DNA of 64,000 nucleotides. It comes from an uncultured Pelagibacteraceae bacterium (lineage in GTDB: Bacteria; Pseudomonadota; Alphaproteobacteria; Pelagibacterales; Pelagibacteraceae). Shown here in pieces: positions 45,656-54,375 of the stretch. A program made the position numbers and the translations under genes. The notes under the pieces are model-generated. The model did not search any database. It worked only from the letters and a program-made list of their open reading frames with translations, and was not told the origin of the DNA. Each line of letters starts with the position of its first letter. Positions within the stretch are counted from its first letter, which is position 1. The stretch covers positions 62,001-126,000 of the forward strand of contig CABZUW010000002.1 in the NCBI GenBank assembly GCA_902529105.1, in the 5' to 3' direction.

Positions 45656-47788
45656 TTAAAACTTACTTACCACTTGTAATGTAGCTCCGTATTCTGGTAT
45701 TTGACTAAGCAATTTATAATTTGATCCTAATTTGATATTAAAACCACTTATATTTTTATTATAATTTAGTGAAGCATTATCATTTTTTAAAGCCATTACA
45801 AATTTAATATTTTCTGTTGGCACATAACCAGCTGAAAAAAAGATCTCATTTATGTATCCACTGCTCATAGCATGAAATCTTTCAAAATTAGCAATTAATG
45901 ACCATCCACTTTCATAAGTTACATCAAAACCATAACCTATTCTAAAATTTTGATGTGCTTCTTCATCAATATTAATTGAGAACATTGTGTTCGGGTCATT
46001 TACATAATAAAAATCTGCATCTGATGTAGGACTAAAATCAATTATATATTCAAATCTTCCGGAATGATTAATTATTCTATCTTCATAATGTCTAATTGTA
46101 TTGTCTAAAAGTAAACCAACAGTTCCAAAACCATTAATTATCTCATGTTTTTTAAATAATAAAGTATCTGATGTTGTTCCAAATTCGTTTTCTTCCTCAT
46201 ACTCATCCAACCTTGTATATCCTAAATCAAATTTGATGTTTGGGCTTAAATTGTAGTTTTCTTTATTAATTCTTTTGCCTAAGTTAATAGTTCCATAAAT
46301 TTGATTTCCATTTCTGCTACCTTTGAGAATAGTGCTGTTTTCTTCCCGCTTAGTATTAAGATCAATATGGCTTATTCCGATTATTGCATTCGTAAATAAA
46401 TGGGATTCTATTAATCTTGTTCCATACATAGATATACTGTATGTTTTTGCAAAAACACCGGATAAAGACGGAATTATATCTATATTCTCTGTTCCAAATT
46501 GGAATGCGTAACCGTGCATAAAATCTTTATTTTTTTTTCTATCTGCACCAATAACAAAACCAGATGTATGAATATTTCTAGAAAAAGAACCTGATTTAGC
46601 ATTAGTTTTACCGATTCCGATTCTTCCTTCATTCCATTTAAACCACTCATCATCATTTTGTCTTTTTTCTCGTTTTATATTAGGTTTAATTGTTTCAACT
46701 AATTTAGCTAATCTTTGATCTGAAAAACTAATTTGAGCTTGTAAATTATTTAACTCATCATAATTTTTATGACGTCTTAACCATTTTATACGTCGCATTA
46801 TTGGTAAAGTATTATGTAGAATAACTCGTTTTGAAAGTTCTACTTGTGAATCTATTAAAGCAACTACATTTTGATCTTGACTTGCATCTTCGCAACTTAT
46901 TGTAGTTGCACAAGAATGAGTGTACTCAAATATTTTATTATTACCTACACCACCATTGTCATTTGTTACATATAGTCTAGAGAAGGAGGATGTAAAAATA
47001 AAACCTCGCATATTAGTTATTCTATTACCTAAATCAAATGTGGTAGCAGATGACGACAATGTACTAACATCCCAAGCTGTACTTAAAGTAAACTTGTGCA
47101 TATCGTTACTACCATTACCAGCATAGTATAATTCTGTACCCTCATTACTAAATTGAATGTTTCTTGGATTATTATCAGTCGAGGTCAATGCTGCAGAATC
47201 TCTAACATGTGTAACATTTGATGTTGTTACATCCCATGGTGTTGACAAAGAATACTCTTTTATTTTTTCAAATTGATTTCCAGTTACGTACATTCTTGAC
47301 CCGTCTGGTTTAAAATCTAAACTTCTTAATTGATCCTCACCAGAAACATCATATTTTGCACTAAAGCTAATTGTTGAAACATCCCAAGCTGTTGAAAGGT
47401 CATACTGGTAAACTAGTGTACCTGTATTTTTTATAACGAACATTCGTGTGCCATCAGGTTTAAATTCAATCGCATGAGGTAAAAATGCAAATTCATCATC
47501 GTCTTCACCTGGCTCTGTTAATTGTGTGGTTGATATTAAGTTTGCAGTGTTAATGTCAAATGCAGTACTTAAACTATACTGGTCAATAAAACCTCTTCTA
47601 CCGGCATCATTATTACCCCCACCAGTGATTCTTCTTGTTATATACATTATTGTTCCATCTGGTTTAAAATTAATTCCCCTTACTCCATCTATATCGGATA
47701 AAGTAATTTTTTGTTTAAAATTTGGTATCGCGAAAACTTCTGTTATAAGTATGAAGCTAAAAAATATAAATAGAAATATTTTTTTCAT
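45656..47788 (-). CDS. Autotransporter-like outer-membrane protein with beta-propeller-like passenger (second copy)
   Basis: 710 residues with the same plan as the 42117 gene: signal peptide to about 20; five repeats pairing a FKPDGTRMFV-like strand with an LSTAWDVSTIS-like strand (about 35-290); a Cys pair (SCATTISCED); the helical linker LIDSQVELSKRVILH...WLRRHKNYDEL; and a barrel ending QVVSKF. The repeats are more regular here than in the first copy. The two proteins share the plan and conserved blocks but differ along most of the passenger, so they are old paralogs or separate arrivals. It is the first gene of a three-gene set. Confidence 0.82.
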   Translation of the reverse strand: MKKIFLFIFFSFILITEVFAIPNFKQKITLSDIDGVRGINFKPDGTIMYITRRITGGGNNDAGRRGFIDQYSLSTAFDINTANLISTTQLTEPGEDDDEFAFLPHAIEFKPDGTRMFVIKNTGTLVYQYDLSTAWDVSTISFSAKYDVSGEDQLRSLDFKPDGSRMYVTGNQFEKIKEYSLSTPWDVTTSNVTHVRDSAALTSTDNNPRNIQFSNEGTELYYAGNGSNDMHKFTLSTAWDVSTLSSSATTFDLGNRITNMRGFIFTSSFSRLYVTNDNGGVGNNKIFEYTHSCATTISCEDASQDQNVVALIDSQVELSKRVILHNTLPIMRRIKWLRRHKNYDELNNLQAQISFSDQRLAKLVETIKPNIKREKRQNDDEWFKWNEGRIGIGKTNAKSGSFSRNIHTSGFVIGADRKKNKDFMHGYAFQFGTENIDIIPSLSGVFAKTYSISMYGTRLIESHLFTNAIIGISHIDLNTKREENSTILKGSRNGNQIYGTINLGKRINKENYNLSPNIKFDLGYTRLDEYEEENEFGTTSDTLLFKKHEIINGFGTVGLLLDNTIRHYEDRIINHSGRFEYIIDFSPTSDADFYYVNDPNTMFSINIDEEAHQNFRIGYGFDVTYESGWSLIANFERFHAMSSGYINEIFFSAGYVPTENIKFVMALKNDNASLNYNKNISGFNIKLGSNYKLLSQIPEYGATLQVVSKF

Positions 47789-47918
47789 ATCAGATGTTCA
47801 ATTTTTTAAATTTTTAAATAAATTATATATAACTCACAATCTTTTTATAATCGCTTAAAAATCGGTTATTTTTCCTCAATTATTTAGTATTTTTTTGTTT
47901 TATATTCACGAATTCATA

Positions 47919-47945
47919 ATCTCAAGTTTAAATTTAAATTGAGAT
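47919..47945. repeat. Intergenic dyad between the two surface-gene units
   Basis: ATCTCAA at 47919-47925 and TTGAGAT at 47939-47945 flank an AT-rich core that is itself nearly symmetric. It lies in the 216-base gap between the polysaccharide operon (ending 48005) and the autotransporter start (47788). It could be a weak terminator or an operator. The rest of the gap shows only a CCCGGG-centred palindrome (TACCCGGGTA, about 47965) and no gene. Confidence 0.3.
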
Positions 47946-48004
47946 AAACATAATAAATTGAATACCCGGGTAATTTTTTGTGTGTTTTTTAAAAACAATT
48001 TGTT

Positions 48005-48592
48005 TTAAATTTTTTTAACGAAATAGCTACAAGGATAGATATAGTTAGTTCTTTTTACTTCTTTAAATCTATTTTTCAAATATCTTTTTTTCACACTTTT
48101 TAGTTTTGAATTTACACATACAAAATATTTATCTATTTTATTTTTTTTGTAGTCTTTTTCCATTGCAATAAGAGCATTTTTTGTAAAAGGATAATTGTAA
48201 GTAGGAAGTTTAGCAATGGCTACAAATTCGGATTTTGGTAAGAGGATTTTATGCCTAACAACACTGAATAAAAAAAGTTTTATTAACACAATAATTTTTG
48301 ATGAAAAAAAATTTTTCAAGAAAAAAAAAGTTAAATAAATAAAATTTGTTCTAAAAAAGTAATCATTTACTTTATTTGTGTCATAAACCCAACAACAATA
48401 TCCTAAAATTTTTTTGTTATTTTTTTTACAATAAAATAAGCCATTTTTATTTACAGATTCATAGTATTTTTGTATAAATTCAATTCCTAATTTTGAAAAT
48501 ACACCTCTCATTAAATTGTAATGAATTTTAGACACATCAAGAATTTCAGAATAATTTAATTTTCCAATTTTAGTAATTATTTTTTTTGACAT
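48005..48592 (-). CDS. GNAT-like acyltransferase
   Basis: 195 residues. The N-terminal stretch ILDVSKIHYNLMRGVFSKLG followed by FIQKYYESV and NNKKILGYCCWVYD resembles the first half of GNAT N-acetyltransferases linked to sugar biosynthesis, including the acceptor loop and the first acetyl-CoA strand. The classic Q/RxxGxG/A loop is not clear, so the call is moderate. It follows the DegT aminotransferase by six bases; N-acylation of the amino sugar made by that enzyme is a common pairing. It is the last gene of the polysaccharide operon. Confidence 0.55.
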   Translation of the reverse strand: MSKKIITKIGKLNYSEILDVSKIHYNLMRGVFSKLGIEFIQKYYESVNKNGLFYCKKNNKKILGYCCWVYDTNKVNDYFFRTNFIYLTFFFLKNFFSSKIIVLIKLFLFSVVRHKILLPKSEFVAIAKLPTYNYPFTKNALIAMEKDYKKNKIDKYFVCVNSKLKSVKKRYLKNRFKEVKRTNYIYPCSYFVKKI

Positions 48593-48598
48593 ATATAT

Positions 48599-49705
48599 TT
48601 ATGATTTTCTTAAACTTAAAAGGCTTTTAACTATATATTTAATTTGAAAATTATTAATCCCGTTAAATAACGGAAGACAAATAACTTGCTTTGATAAATA
48701 GTCAGAATTTTTCAAATCTTTTGAATGAAATTTTTTAAAAATACTTAGCCTGTTAGTAGAGTAAAAACCATTTCTAGTTTCAATTTTCTTTTTAAGCATT
48801 TTTTTAATTATAATGTCTCTAGATCCATAGAATTTTTTATCTAGAACGATTGCCATTGTCCAGACCAGTGGCTTCACATTATGATTAAACTGTTGTAACT
48901 TAATACCTTTTTCATTTATCAATAACTTTTTGTATAAATTGTAACTTTTAACTCTACTCTTATAAATTTTATTGAAATTTTTTAATTGTGTATACCCAAT
49001 AGCTGCTTGCAAATTTGTTAAACGAAAATTATGCCCTGGAACTAGGTGCATATACCTTTTGGTTTTAATCCCGTGATTTCTATAAAGATTTAATAGATTT
49101 TTGAATTTATTCTTTTTTTTAGTAACAACAATTCCCCCTTCACCAGTTGTTACTGTTTTTGTAGCCTGAAAGCTAAAAGTTCCTATATCTGCTATTGTTC
49201 CAGAATTTTTATTATAATATTTTGAACCTAATGACTCAGCTGAGTCTTCTAAAACATTTATTTTTTTTGATTTTGCCAATTTTATAATTGGTTTTAGTTC
49301 GCAAACATTTCCATATGTATTAATTGCTACTATAAGCTTGGTTTTTTTTGTTATTTTTTTTTTTATCGAATTTACATCTATACAAAATGTATTCTGATCA
49401 ACATCTGCAAAAACAGGTTTTAAACCCATTTGCAAAGCTAAATTTGCTGCAGCCAGATAACCAAAACTTGGTATTATAATTTCATCACCTTTTTTTAAAT
49501 TTAGAGCTAAATAAACTAAATGTATTGCTGAAGTTCCGTTATTAACAGTTATAGCAAAATTTGATTTAATATATTTGCAAAATTCATTCTCAAATTTTTT
49601 TATATACAGTCCACCGGATATCCATGTTGAATTAAATGCATTGTTTAAGTGATATTTTTCATTACTTACAAAATATGCCTGCGACCATGGAATCAATTTT
49701 TTCAT
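48599..49705 (-). CDS. DegT/DnrJ/EryC1/StrS-family sugar aminotransferase
   Basis: PLP-dependent transfer of an amino group to an NDP-keto-sugar. NNGTSAIHL binds the PLP phosphate, Asp154 in EDSAES holds the pyridine nitrogen, and Lys183 in FQATKTVTTGEGG forms the Schiff base. Length 368 is typical. It lies between a GT2 and an acyltransferase. Together with the 2,3-dehydratase 8 kb away it could make a 3-amino-2,3-dideoxy sugar, but regiochemistry cannot be read from the sequence; perosamine- or viosamine-type products are equally possible. Confidence 0.92.
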   Translation of the reverse strand: MKKLIPWSQAYFVSNEKYHLNNAFNSTWISGGLYIKKFENEFCKYIKSNFAITVNNGTSAIHLVYLALNLKKGDEIIIPSFGYLAAANLALQMGLKPVFADVDQNTFCIDVNSIKKKITKKTKLIVAINTYGNVCELKPIIKLAKSKKINVLEDSAESLGSKYYNKNSGTIADIGTFSFQATKTVTTGEGGIVVTKKKNKFKNLLNLYRNHGIKTKRYMHLVPGHNFRLTNLQAAIGYTQLKNFNKIYKSRVKSYNLYKKLLINEKGIKLQQFNHNVKPLVWTMAIVLDKKFYGSRDIIIKKMLKKKIETRNGFYSTNRLSIFKKFHSKDLKNSDYLSKQVICLPLFNGINNFQIKYIVKSLLSLRKS

Positions 49706-49721
49706 TTGATCATTTAATATA

Positions 49722-50417
49722 TTAATTTTTAATAAATCTCAATTTAACAGCAGCAAAAAAATATTTAAACAACATAGCAAAAAAATTTGACTTAGATTTT
49801 CCATACAACCTTTGTTTATACAAGGCTGGAATTTCAATAATCTTACCGTTAGCCTTTCTTCCGAAGTATAACAATCTAAAAAAATATTCTCCATATCCGT
49901 AAAAAATTTTATCAAATTCTAATTTATATAAAAAATCTCTTTTTATTAAAAAAAAACCACCAAGATTATCATTAATTTTTGTGCTGAGTATAAATTTTAA
50001 CAACATATTATAATAATAACTCAATTTTCCATGCAGTTGATTTTCCATTGATCCACCATCAATATACCTTGATCCGCTAATAATTTCATATTTTGTCACT
50101 AATGAAATCATTTTATTAATTAACATTGGATCATGCGTAAAATCAGTATCCATAACAACTATTGAATGTCCTGAAGAGTTTTCTATACCTTCTCGGATAG
50201 AGTAAGCTAAGCCTCTATTATTTAATCTTAGTATTATTTTAATATTTTCTTTATTTTTAAAATTTTGTTCACAAAATTTATAAGTTCCATCAGGACTATT
50301 GTCATCTACAATGATGATTTCATAGGATAAATTTGTAAATAAATCCTCAATATTATTAACAAGTTTAAGAATATTATCTCTTTCATTATAGGTAGGTAAG
50401 ATAATAGATAAATCCAT
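49722..50417 (-). CDS. GT2 glycosyltransferase, polyprenyl-phosphate sugar synthase type
   Basis: 231 residues with a GT-A fold: LSIILPTYNERDNILKLV, IIIVDDNSPDGTY (Asp pair 38-39) and MDTDFTHDP with the metal-binding acidic residues. This pattern matches dolichol-phosphate mannose synthase-like enzymes. There is no C-terminal membrane pair, so it is the short soluble or peripheral form. One base separates it from the upstream GT-C-like gene, which would use the polyprenyl-phosphate sugar it makes. Confidence 0.88.
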   Translation of the reverse strand: MDLSIILPTYNERDNILKLVNNIEDLFTNLSYEIIIVDDNSPDGTYKFCEQNFKNKENIKIILRLNNRGLAYSIREGIENSSGHSIVVMDTDFTHDPMLINKMISLVTKYEIISGSRYIDGGSMENQLHGKLSYYYNMLLKFILSTKINDNLGGFFLIKRDFLYKLEFDKIFYGYGEYFFRLLYFGRKANGKIIEIPALYKQRLYGKSKSNFFAMLFKYFFAAVKLRFIKN

Positions 50418-50418
50418 T

Positions 50419-51666
50419 TTATAACTTATTTAATAATACATAAATATTAATAATTTTTGCAATATAAAAAATAAATAAATAGCAGAATAAAATATTAATT
50501 TTGAACAAAATTTTATTTTTAAAAAAATTCTTTATAATTGTTGTGTCAAAAAGTAAAAATAAACAAATTAAAAATAATGGGTCGTACGTTTCCATGTAGA
50601 AGTATGAGTCTAACTCAAAAAGAATTAAAATTATTAACAATAAAAAATTACTAGTCTTTTTAATATTTAATATGACATTAGAAATATAAAATGATATTGC
50701 AAATACTAAACACATAAAAATATTTCCGGTAAAAAAATATTTTTGAGACATAAAGATTATGCCACCTCCATGGGATAAATCATAATTAAAGAAAAAATAA
50801 ACAATAAATGTTAATAAAATAGTCAATAATAGGTTGAGATAGTTTATTTTGTGATTTTTAACTAAATTTTTAAATTCAAATAAAATGAATGGAACTAAAA
50901 AAAAGATAAAAACACTATAGGCTAATGGAAAAGAATTGAACAGGTTAAATCTTTGTAATGAGCCATAAAAAAAATTTATTTTAAGAATAAAAACATAATG
51001 TATTGCAGGATATGCTAATAGCGCACTCACAATAATATATATAAAAAAATTTTTATAACCAAACTTTTTTAAAACTAACTCATAGAAAAAAAAAATTGAA
51101 AATAATGAGTAGTTTGGTCTAAAATATGAAGCTATTGCAACAAACAAAATATTACCAATTATAAAAAGATTTTTATCTTTTTCTGAATTTGAATTCTTGT
51201 ACAAAATATAAAAATATATAGAACAAAGAAAAAATAATATAGCTAAGTTTTCGTCACCTGGCCATATAGCTGTTGATCTAAAATAAGGCGAAATAAAAAA
51301 AAAACAGCTTATCAATAAAATAATTGATTTATCTAAATCTACTATTTTTTTTAGAGATAGATAAAAAATTATAGGTATCAATATTGAAATATTTAAAAAA
51401 ATAAATCTTCCGATTGTTTCATTGAAAGCTAATAAATATTTTAAAAAAATATAAAAAATTGGGGAATGAAATGCATTCGCATTTAGGAAGTTTTTTAAGG
51501 CATTCAAGGTATCACTTAAAAAAAAGTCTCTTACTTCTAAATGAAAATTATAATCATATTTAGCACCACCAGCAGTGTCTTCCCCGATTAGAAAGCCTAT
51601 AAATAAGGATAAATAAAATAAAATAAATATTAATATGCTGTATGTAGAAGATTTTGATAATTTCAT
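50419..51666 (-). CDS. Multi-span membrane protein, probable GT-C glycosyltransferase
   Basis: 415 residues with about eleven hydrophobic segments. After the first span, a loop GEDTAGGAKYDYNFHLEVRD contains acidic residues in the place of the catalytic aspartate of GT-C enzymes such as ArnT. No full family motif is certain. Pairing with the polyprenyl-phosphate GT2 directly downstream supports transfer of a lipid-linked sugar to a glycan or lipid in the outer leaflet of the inner membrane. It is the first gene of the four-gene operon. Confidence 0.6.
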   Translation of the reverse strand: MKLSKSSTYSILIFILFYLSLFIGFLIGEDTAGGAKYDYNFHLEVRDFFLSDTLNALKNFLNANAFHSPIFYIFLKYLLAFNETIGRFIFLNISILIPIIFYLSLKKIVDLDKSIILLISCFFFISPYFRSTAIWPGDENLAILFFLCSIYFYILYKNSNSEKDKNLFIIGNILFVAIASYFRPNYSLFSIFFFYELVLKKFGYKNFFIYIIVSALLAYPAIHYVFILKINFFYGSLQRFNLFNSFPLAYSVFIFFLVPFILFEFKNLVKNHKINYLNLLLTILLTFIVYFFFNYDLSHGGGIIFMSQKYFFTGNIFMCLVFAISFYISNVILNIKKTSNFLLLIILILFELDSYFYMETYDPLFLICLFLLFDTTIIKNFFKNKILFKINILFCYLFIFYIAKIINIYVLLNKL

Positions 51667-51736
51667 CTTAAAATTTTTTTAATATTTAATATTTAATATC
51701 TAAATTAATTTCAATATATTCAAAAATAAAGATTGG

Positions 51737-52138
51737 TTAATTTCTTAAAACTTTTATCAAATATTCCATATCTAGCTTACAATCTTTATATCCTTGTTTA
51801 ATAGTTTTTAAATATCGCTCTCTTGGGTAAGTGAATGGAGATTTTTTTACCATTGTATAAGTCATAACTTTTTCATTATTATACATGAAATAATATTTTT
51901 TATATAAAATCGGAAAATCTTCATATAAATCTAATTTTTTTTCGTCACTTTTTGATATATTAAATAATGCTCCTGGGACTATAGAATTTTTTTTAGGTTC
52001 TATATCAGCAGCACGATAAATACTTCTAAAAGTTAGTTTGAAATTATTAAGTATTAATGTTGTAAGAAATTTACTATCTTTACATCTTTTTTTCATCTGA
52101 AAATGATTAAGATTACTTCCATATGCAAAATAAAGCAT
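51737..52138 (-). CDS. Gamma-glutamylcyclotransferase-like (AIG2/GGCT fold) protein
   Basis: 133 residues. It begins MLYFAYGSNLN, the FxYGSNL signature of the GGCT/AIG2 fold, and Glu73 in LDLYEDFP is in the position of the catalytic acid. The family cleaves gamma-glutamyl amines or amino acids to 5-oxoproline, but many members have unknown substrates. It shares one base with the CinA-like gene upstream. Confidence 0.8.
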   Translation of the reverse strand: MLYFAYGSNLNHFQMKKRCKDSKFLTTLILNNFKLTFRSIYRAADIEPKKNSIVPGALFNISKSDEKKLDLYEDFPILYKKYYFMYNNEKVMTYTMVKKSPFTYPRERYLKTIKQGYKDCKLDMEYLIKVLRN

Positions 52139-52890
52139 TATTCTCTATTGACCACTTCTATTTTTTTTTCATTCACAAAATTCATAACTTCTGAGCTACA
52201 TTCCTTTATCAGTTTTTTATCGTCTGATCTTATAACAATCGATACACCAAGTTTGCCTGCTTGAAAAAATGGATAACTGCCAATTTCAACATTTTTATAT
52301 TTATTTTGTACTGCTGTTAAAGACTCAGCAATATGGCTTTCAAAAGTTCTTAAACTAATTGTTTGACTAATAATAGGATTTCCTCCAACTATTTTATTCT
52401 TTATTCCACCTAACATAGATTTTAGTATTGATGGTACGCCTGGCAAAACAAAAACATTTTCAATATAAAATCCTGGAGCTCCGCTAGTGGGGTTTAAAAT
52501 TAATTTTGCCCCTCTTGGCATCCATATCATTTTTTGTCTTCCATCATTAAATTCCCCAGGTTTATAATATGCTTCAAGAATCTTATAGCCTTCTTCATGT
52601 TTTTCATAAGGAACATTGAATGCCTTTGATACCGACTCTGAGGTTATATCATCATGGGTTGGACCAATACCTCCAGAAGTAAATACATAATTGTATTCTT
52701 TTCTTAATAAATTTACTGAGTTTATGATTGTGTTCTCTATATCCGGTATGACCCTTACCTCGCCCACTTTAACCCCCAAAGTATTTAACCAAGTGGCAAG
52801 GGTACTTGTGTTTGTGTCTTGTGTTCTACCAGATAAAATTTCATTACCAATTATCAGTATTGCGGCATTAGATTTTGAATTTTCAATCAT
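52138..52890 (-). CDS. CinA/MoaB-type molybdopterin-binding-domain protein, single domain
   Basis: 250 residues. AAILIIGNEILSGRTQDTNT and FTSGGIGPTHDDITSESVSK are the two motifs of the MoCF-binding domain that forms the N-terminal half of CinA. The C-terminal nicotinamide-nucleotide amidase half is absent. Stand-alone versions are annotated as competence/damage-inducible or nicotinamide-nucleotide pyrophosphatase-like proteins; the actual role is uncertain. Its start is 23 bases from the divergent sfsA, and its end overlaps the GGCT-like gene by one base. Confidence 0.85.
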   Translation of the reverse strand: MIENSKSNAAILIIGNEILSGRTQDTNTSTLATWLNTLGVKVGEVRVIPDIENTIINSVNLLRKEYNYVFTSGGIGPTHDDITSESVSKAFNVPYEKHEEGYKILEAYYKPGEFNDGRQKMIWMPRGAKLILNPTSGAPGFYIENVFVLPGVPSILKSMLGGIKNKIVGGNPIISQTISLRTFESHIAESLTAVQNKYKNVEIGSYPFFQAGKLGVSIVIRSDDKKLIKECSSEVMNFVNEKKIEVVNRE

Positions 52891-52913
52891 TTTATATATA
52901 TTTATTTTTCTAT

Positions 52914-53612
52914 ATGAAATTTACCAAAGCATTAATTAAAGGCAAATTATTGAAAAGATATAAAAGGTTTTTTGTAGATGTTAAAGTAAATAAAGACATA
53001 ATAACAGCACACTGCCCTAATACTGGGTCTATGCTGGGTTTATTAGATAAAAATAATGATGCTTGGGTTTCAAAAAACGATGATCCTAAAAGAAAACTAA
53101 AGTATACTCTACAAATATTGAGAACTTCAAAAAATACAATTGGAGTAAATACACATCTCGCAAATAGACTAGTAAAAGAAGGTCTGCAAAATAATGCTAT
53201 TTTTGAGTTTACAAATTTAGATAAAATTAATTCAGAAGTATTTTATAATAAAGAAACTCGTTTTGACTTTCTTGTCGAAAAAAATAATACAAAATCTTTT
53301 ATTGAGGTCAAGAACGTTACGCTTATTCGCGATGGAAAAACGTCAGAGTTTCCTGACGCTGTAACTACTAGAGGTAGTAAACACATAAAAACTTTAATTG
53401 AGGCGCGTAAAAAAGGTTACGAATGTTATGTTTTATTTTTAGTACAAATAGAAGATTGTAAGTATTTTAAAATAGCAAATGACATAGATAAAGAATATTA
53501 TGAAAAATATAAAGAAGCTAAGAAATTAGGTGTTAAGTTTATTGGTTATAATTGTAAAATAGGGCCAAAAGAAATTAAAATAAACAAAAGTGTTAAAGTT
53601 CTAAATGAGTAA
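52914..53612 (+). CDS. sfsA: SfsA family DNA/RNA nuclease-like protein
   Basis: 232 residues from the ATG at 52914 (MKFTKALIKGKLLKRYKRFF); the frame is open 13 codons upstream but that part is not family-like. KRFFVDVKVN...HCPNTGSMLGLL, NTHLANRLVKEGL, RFDFLVE, FIEVKNVTLI (nuclease-like E-x-K) and FPDAVTTRGSKHIKTL (start FPDAVT) match SfsA. Originally named for sugar fermentation stimulation, the fold is a PD-(D/E)xK-like nuclease. It heads the purine operon and overlaps map by eight bases. Confidence 0.9.
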   Translation: MKFTKALIKGKLLKRYKRFFVDVKVNKDIITAHCPNTGSMLGLLDKNNDAWVSKNDDPKRKLKYTLQILRTSKNTIGVNTHLANRLVKEGLQNNAIFEFTNLDKINSEVFYNKETRFDFLVEKNNTKSFIEVKNVTLIRDGKTSEFPDAVTTRGSKHIKTLIEARKKGYECYVLFLVQIEDCKYFKIANDIDKEYYEKYKEAKKLGVKFIGYNCKIGPKEIKINKSVKVLNE

Positions 53613-54375
53613 CTATAAAGAAAAATTTGAAAAGATGAAGATTGCTGGAAATCTTGCGTCTAATACTTTAGATATGCTTACTAAAGAAATTAAGGCTGGA
53701 ATATCAACTAACAAAATCGATAAGTTAGGTTATGAATATATAAGAGATCATGGCGGATACTCTGCTCCACTATTTTATAGGGGTTTTAAAAAATCTCTAT
53801 GTACATCATTAAATCATGTCATTTGTCATGGAATACCAAGCGAAAGAATATTAGATGAGGGAGATATTTTGAATGTTGATGTGACTGCAATTGTAGATGG
53901 TTATTATGGAGACACAAGTAGGATGTATTCCATTGGAAAAATTTCAGTCAAAGCACAAAATTTAATTGATGCAACATATGAATCTTTAATGAAATCAATT
54001 AAAATTCTAAAACCTGGAATAAAACTTGGAGATATTGGTCATGAAATTCAAACCTATGTTGAGGCTAAAGGCTTTTCAGTTGTAAGAGATTTTTGTGGTC
54101 ATGGTATTGGAGACAATTTTCATCAACCACCTAATATTCTTCATTACGGAAAAAAAAATACTGGTGTTGAGTTAAGACCAGGAATGACCTTTACAATAGA
54201 ACCAATGATTAATTCAGGTAAATACGAAGTTAAAATTTTAGATGATGGATGGACAGCAGTTTCTAAAGATAAATCATTGTCTGCACAATTTGAACATACT
54301 GTTGGAATAAAAGATAATGGATATGAAATATTCACAGAATCTGTTAATGATTATGTTAAGCCCCCTTTTAATTAA
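53605..54375 (+). CDS. map: Type I methionine aminopeptidase
   Basis: Removes N-terminal methionine from new proteins. The five metal ligands are visible in order: Asp in LNVDVTAIVDGYYG, Asp in GDTSRMY, His in FCGHGIGDNFHQ, Glu in TFTIEPMIN and Glu in QFEHTVGI. Length 256 is normal for type I. It overlaps sfsA by eight bases and shares one base with purB, so it is translated with the purine genes. Confidence 0.95.
   Translation: MSNYKEKFEKMKIAGNLASNTLDMLTKEIKAGISTNKIDKLGYEYIRDHGGYSAPLFYRGFKKSLCTSLNHVICHGIPSERILDEGDILNVDVTAIVDGYYGDTSRMYSIGKISVKAQNLIDATYESLMKSIKILKPGIKLGDIGHEIQTYVEAKGFSVVRDFCGHGIGDNFHQPPNILHYGKKNTGVELRPGMTFTIEPMINSGKYEVKILDDGWTAVSKDKSLSAQFEHTVGIKDNGYEIFTESVNDYVKPPFN

Noticed and set aside
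47961-47975. TACCCGGGTA palindrome followed by a T-run as an intrinsic terminator
   Set aside because: The dyad has no loop, so the real stem would be only two or three pairs.
52875-52913. Upstream ATG for sfsA at 52875
   Set aside because: The 13 added residues are hydrophobic, overlap the start region of the divergent CinA-like gene and are not found in SfsA; the ATG at 52914 fits the family.
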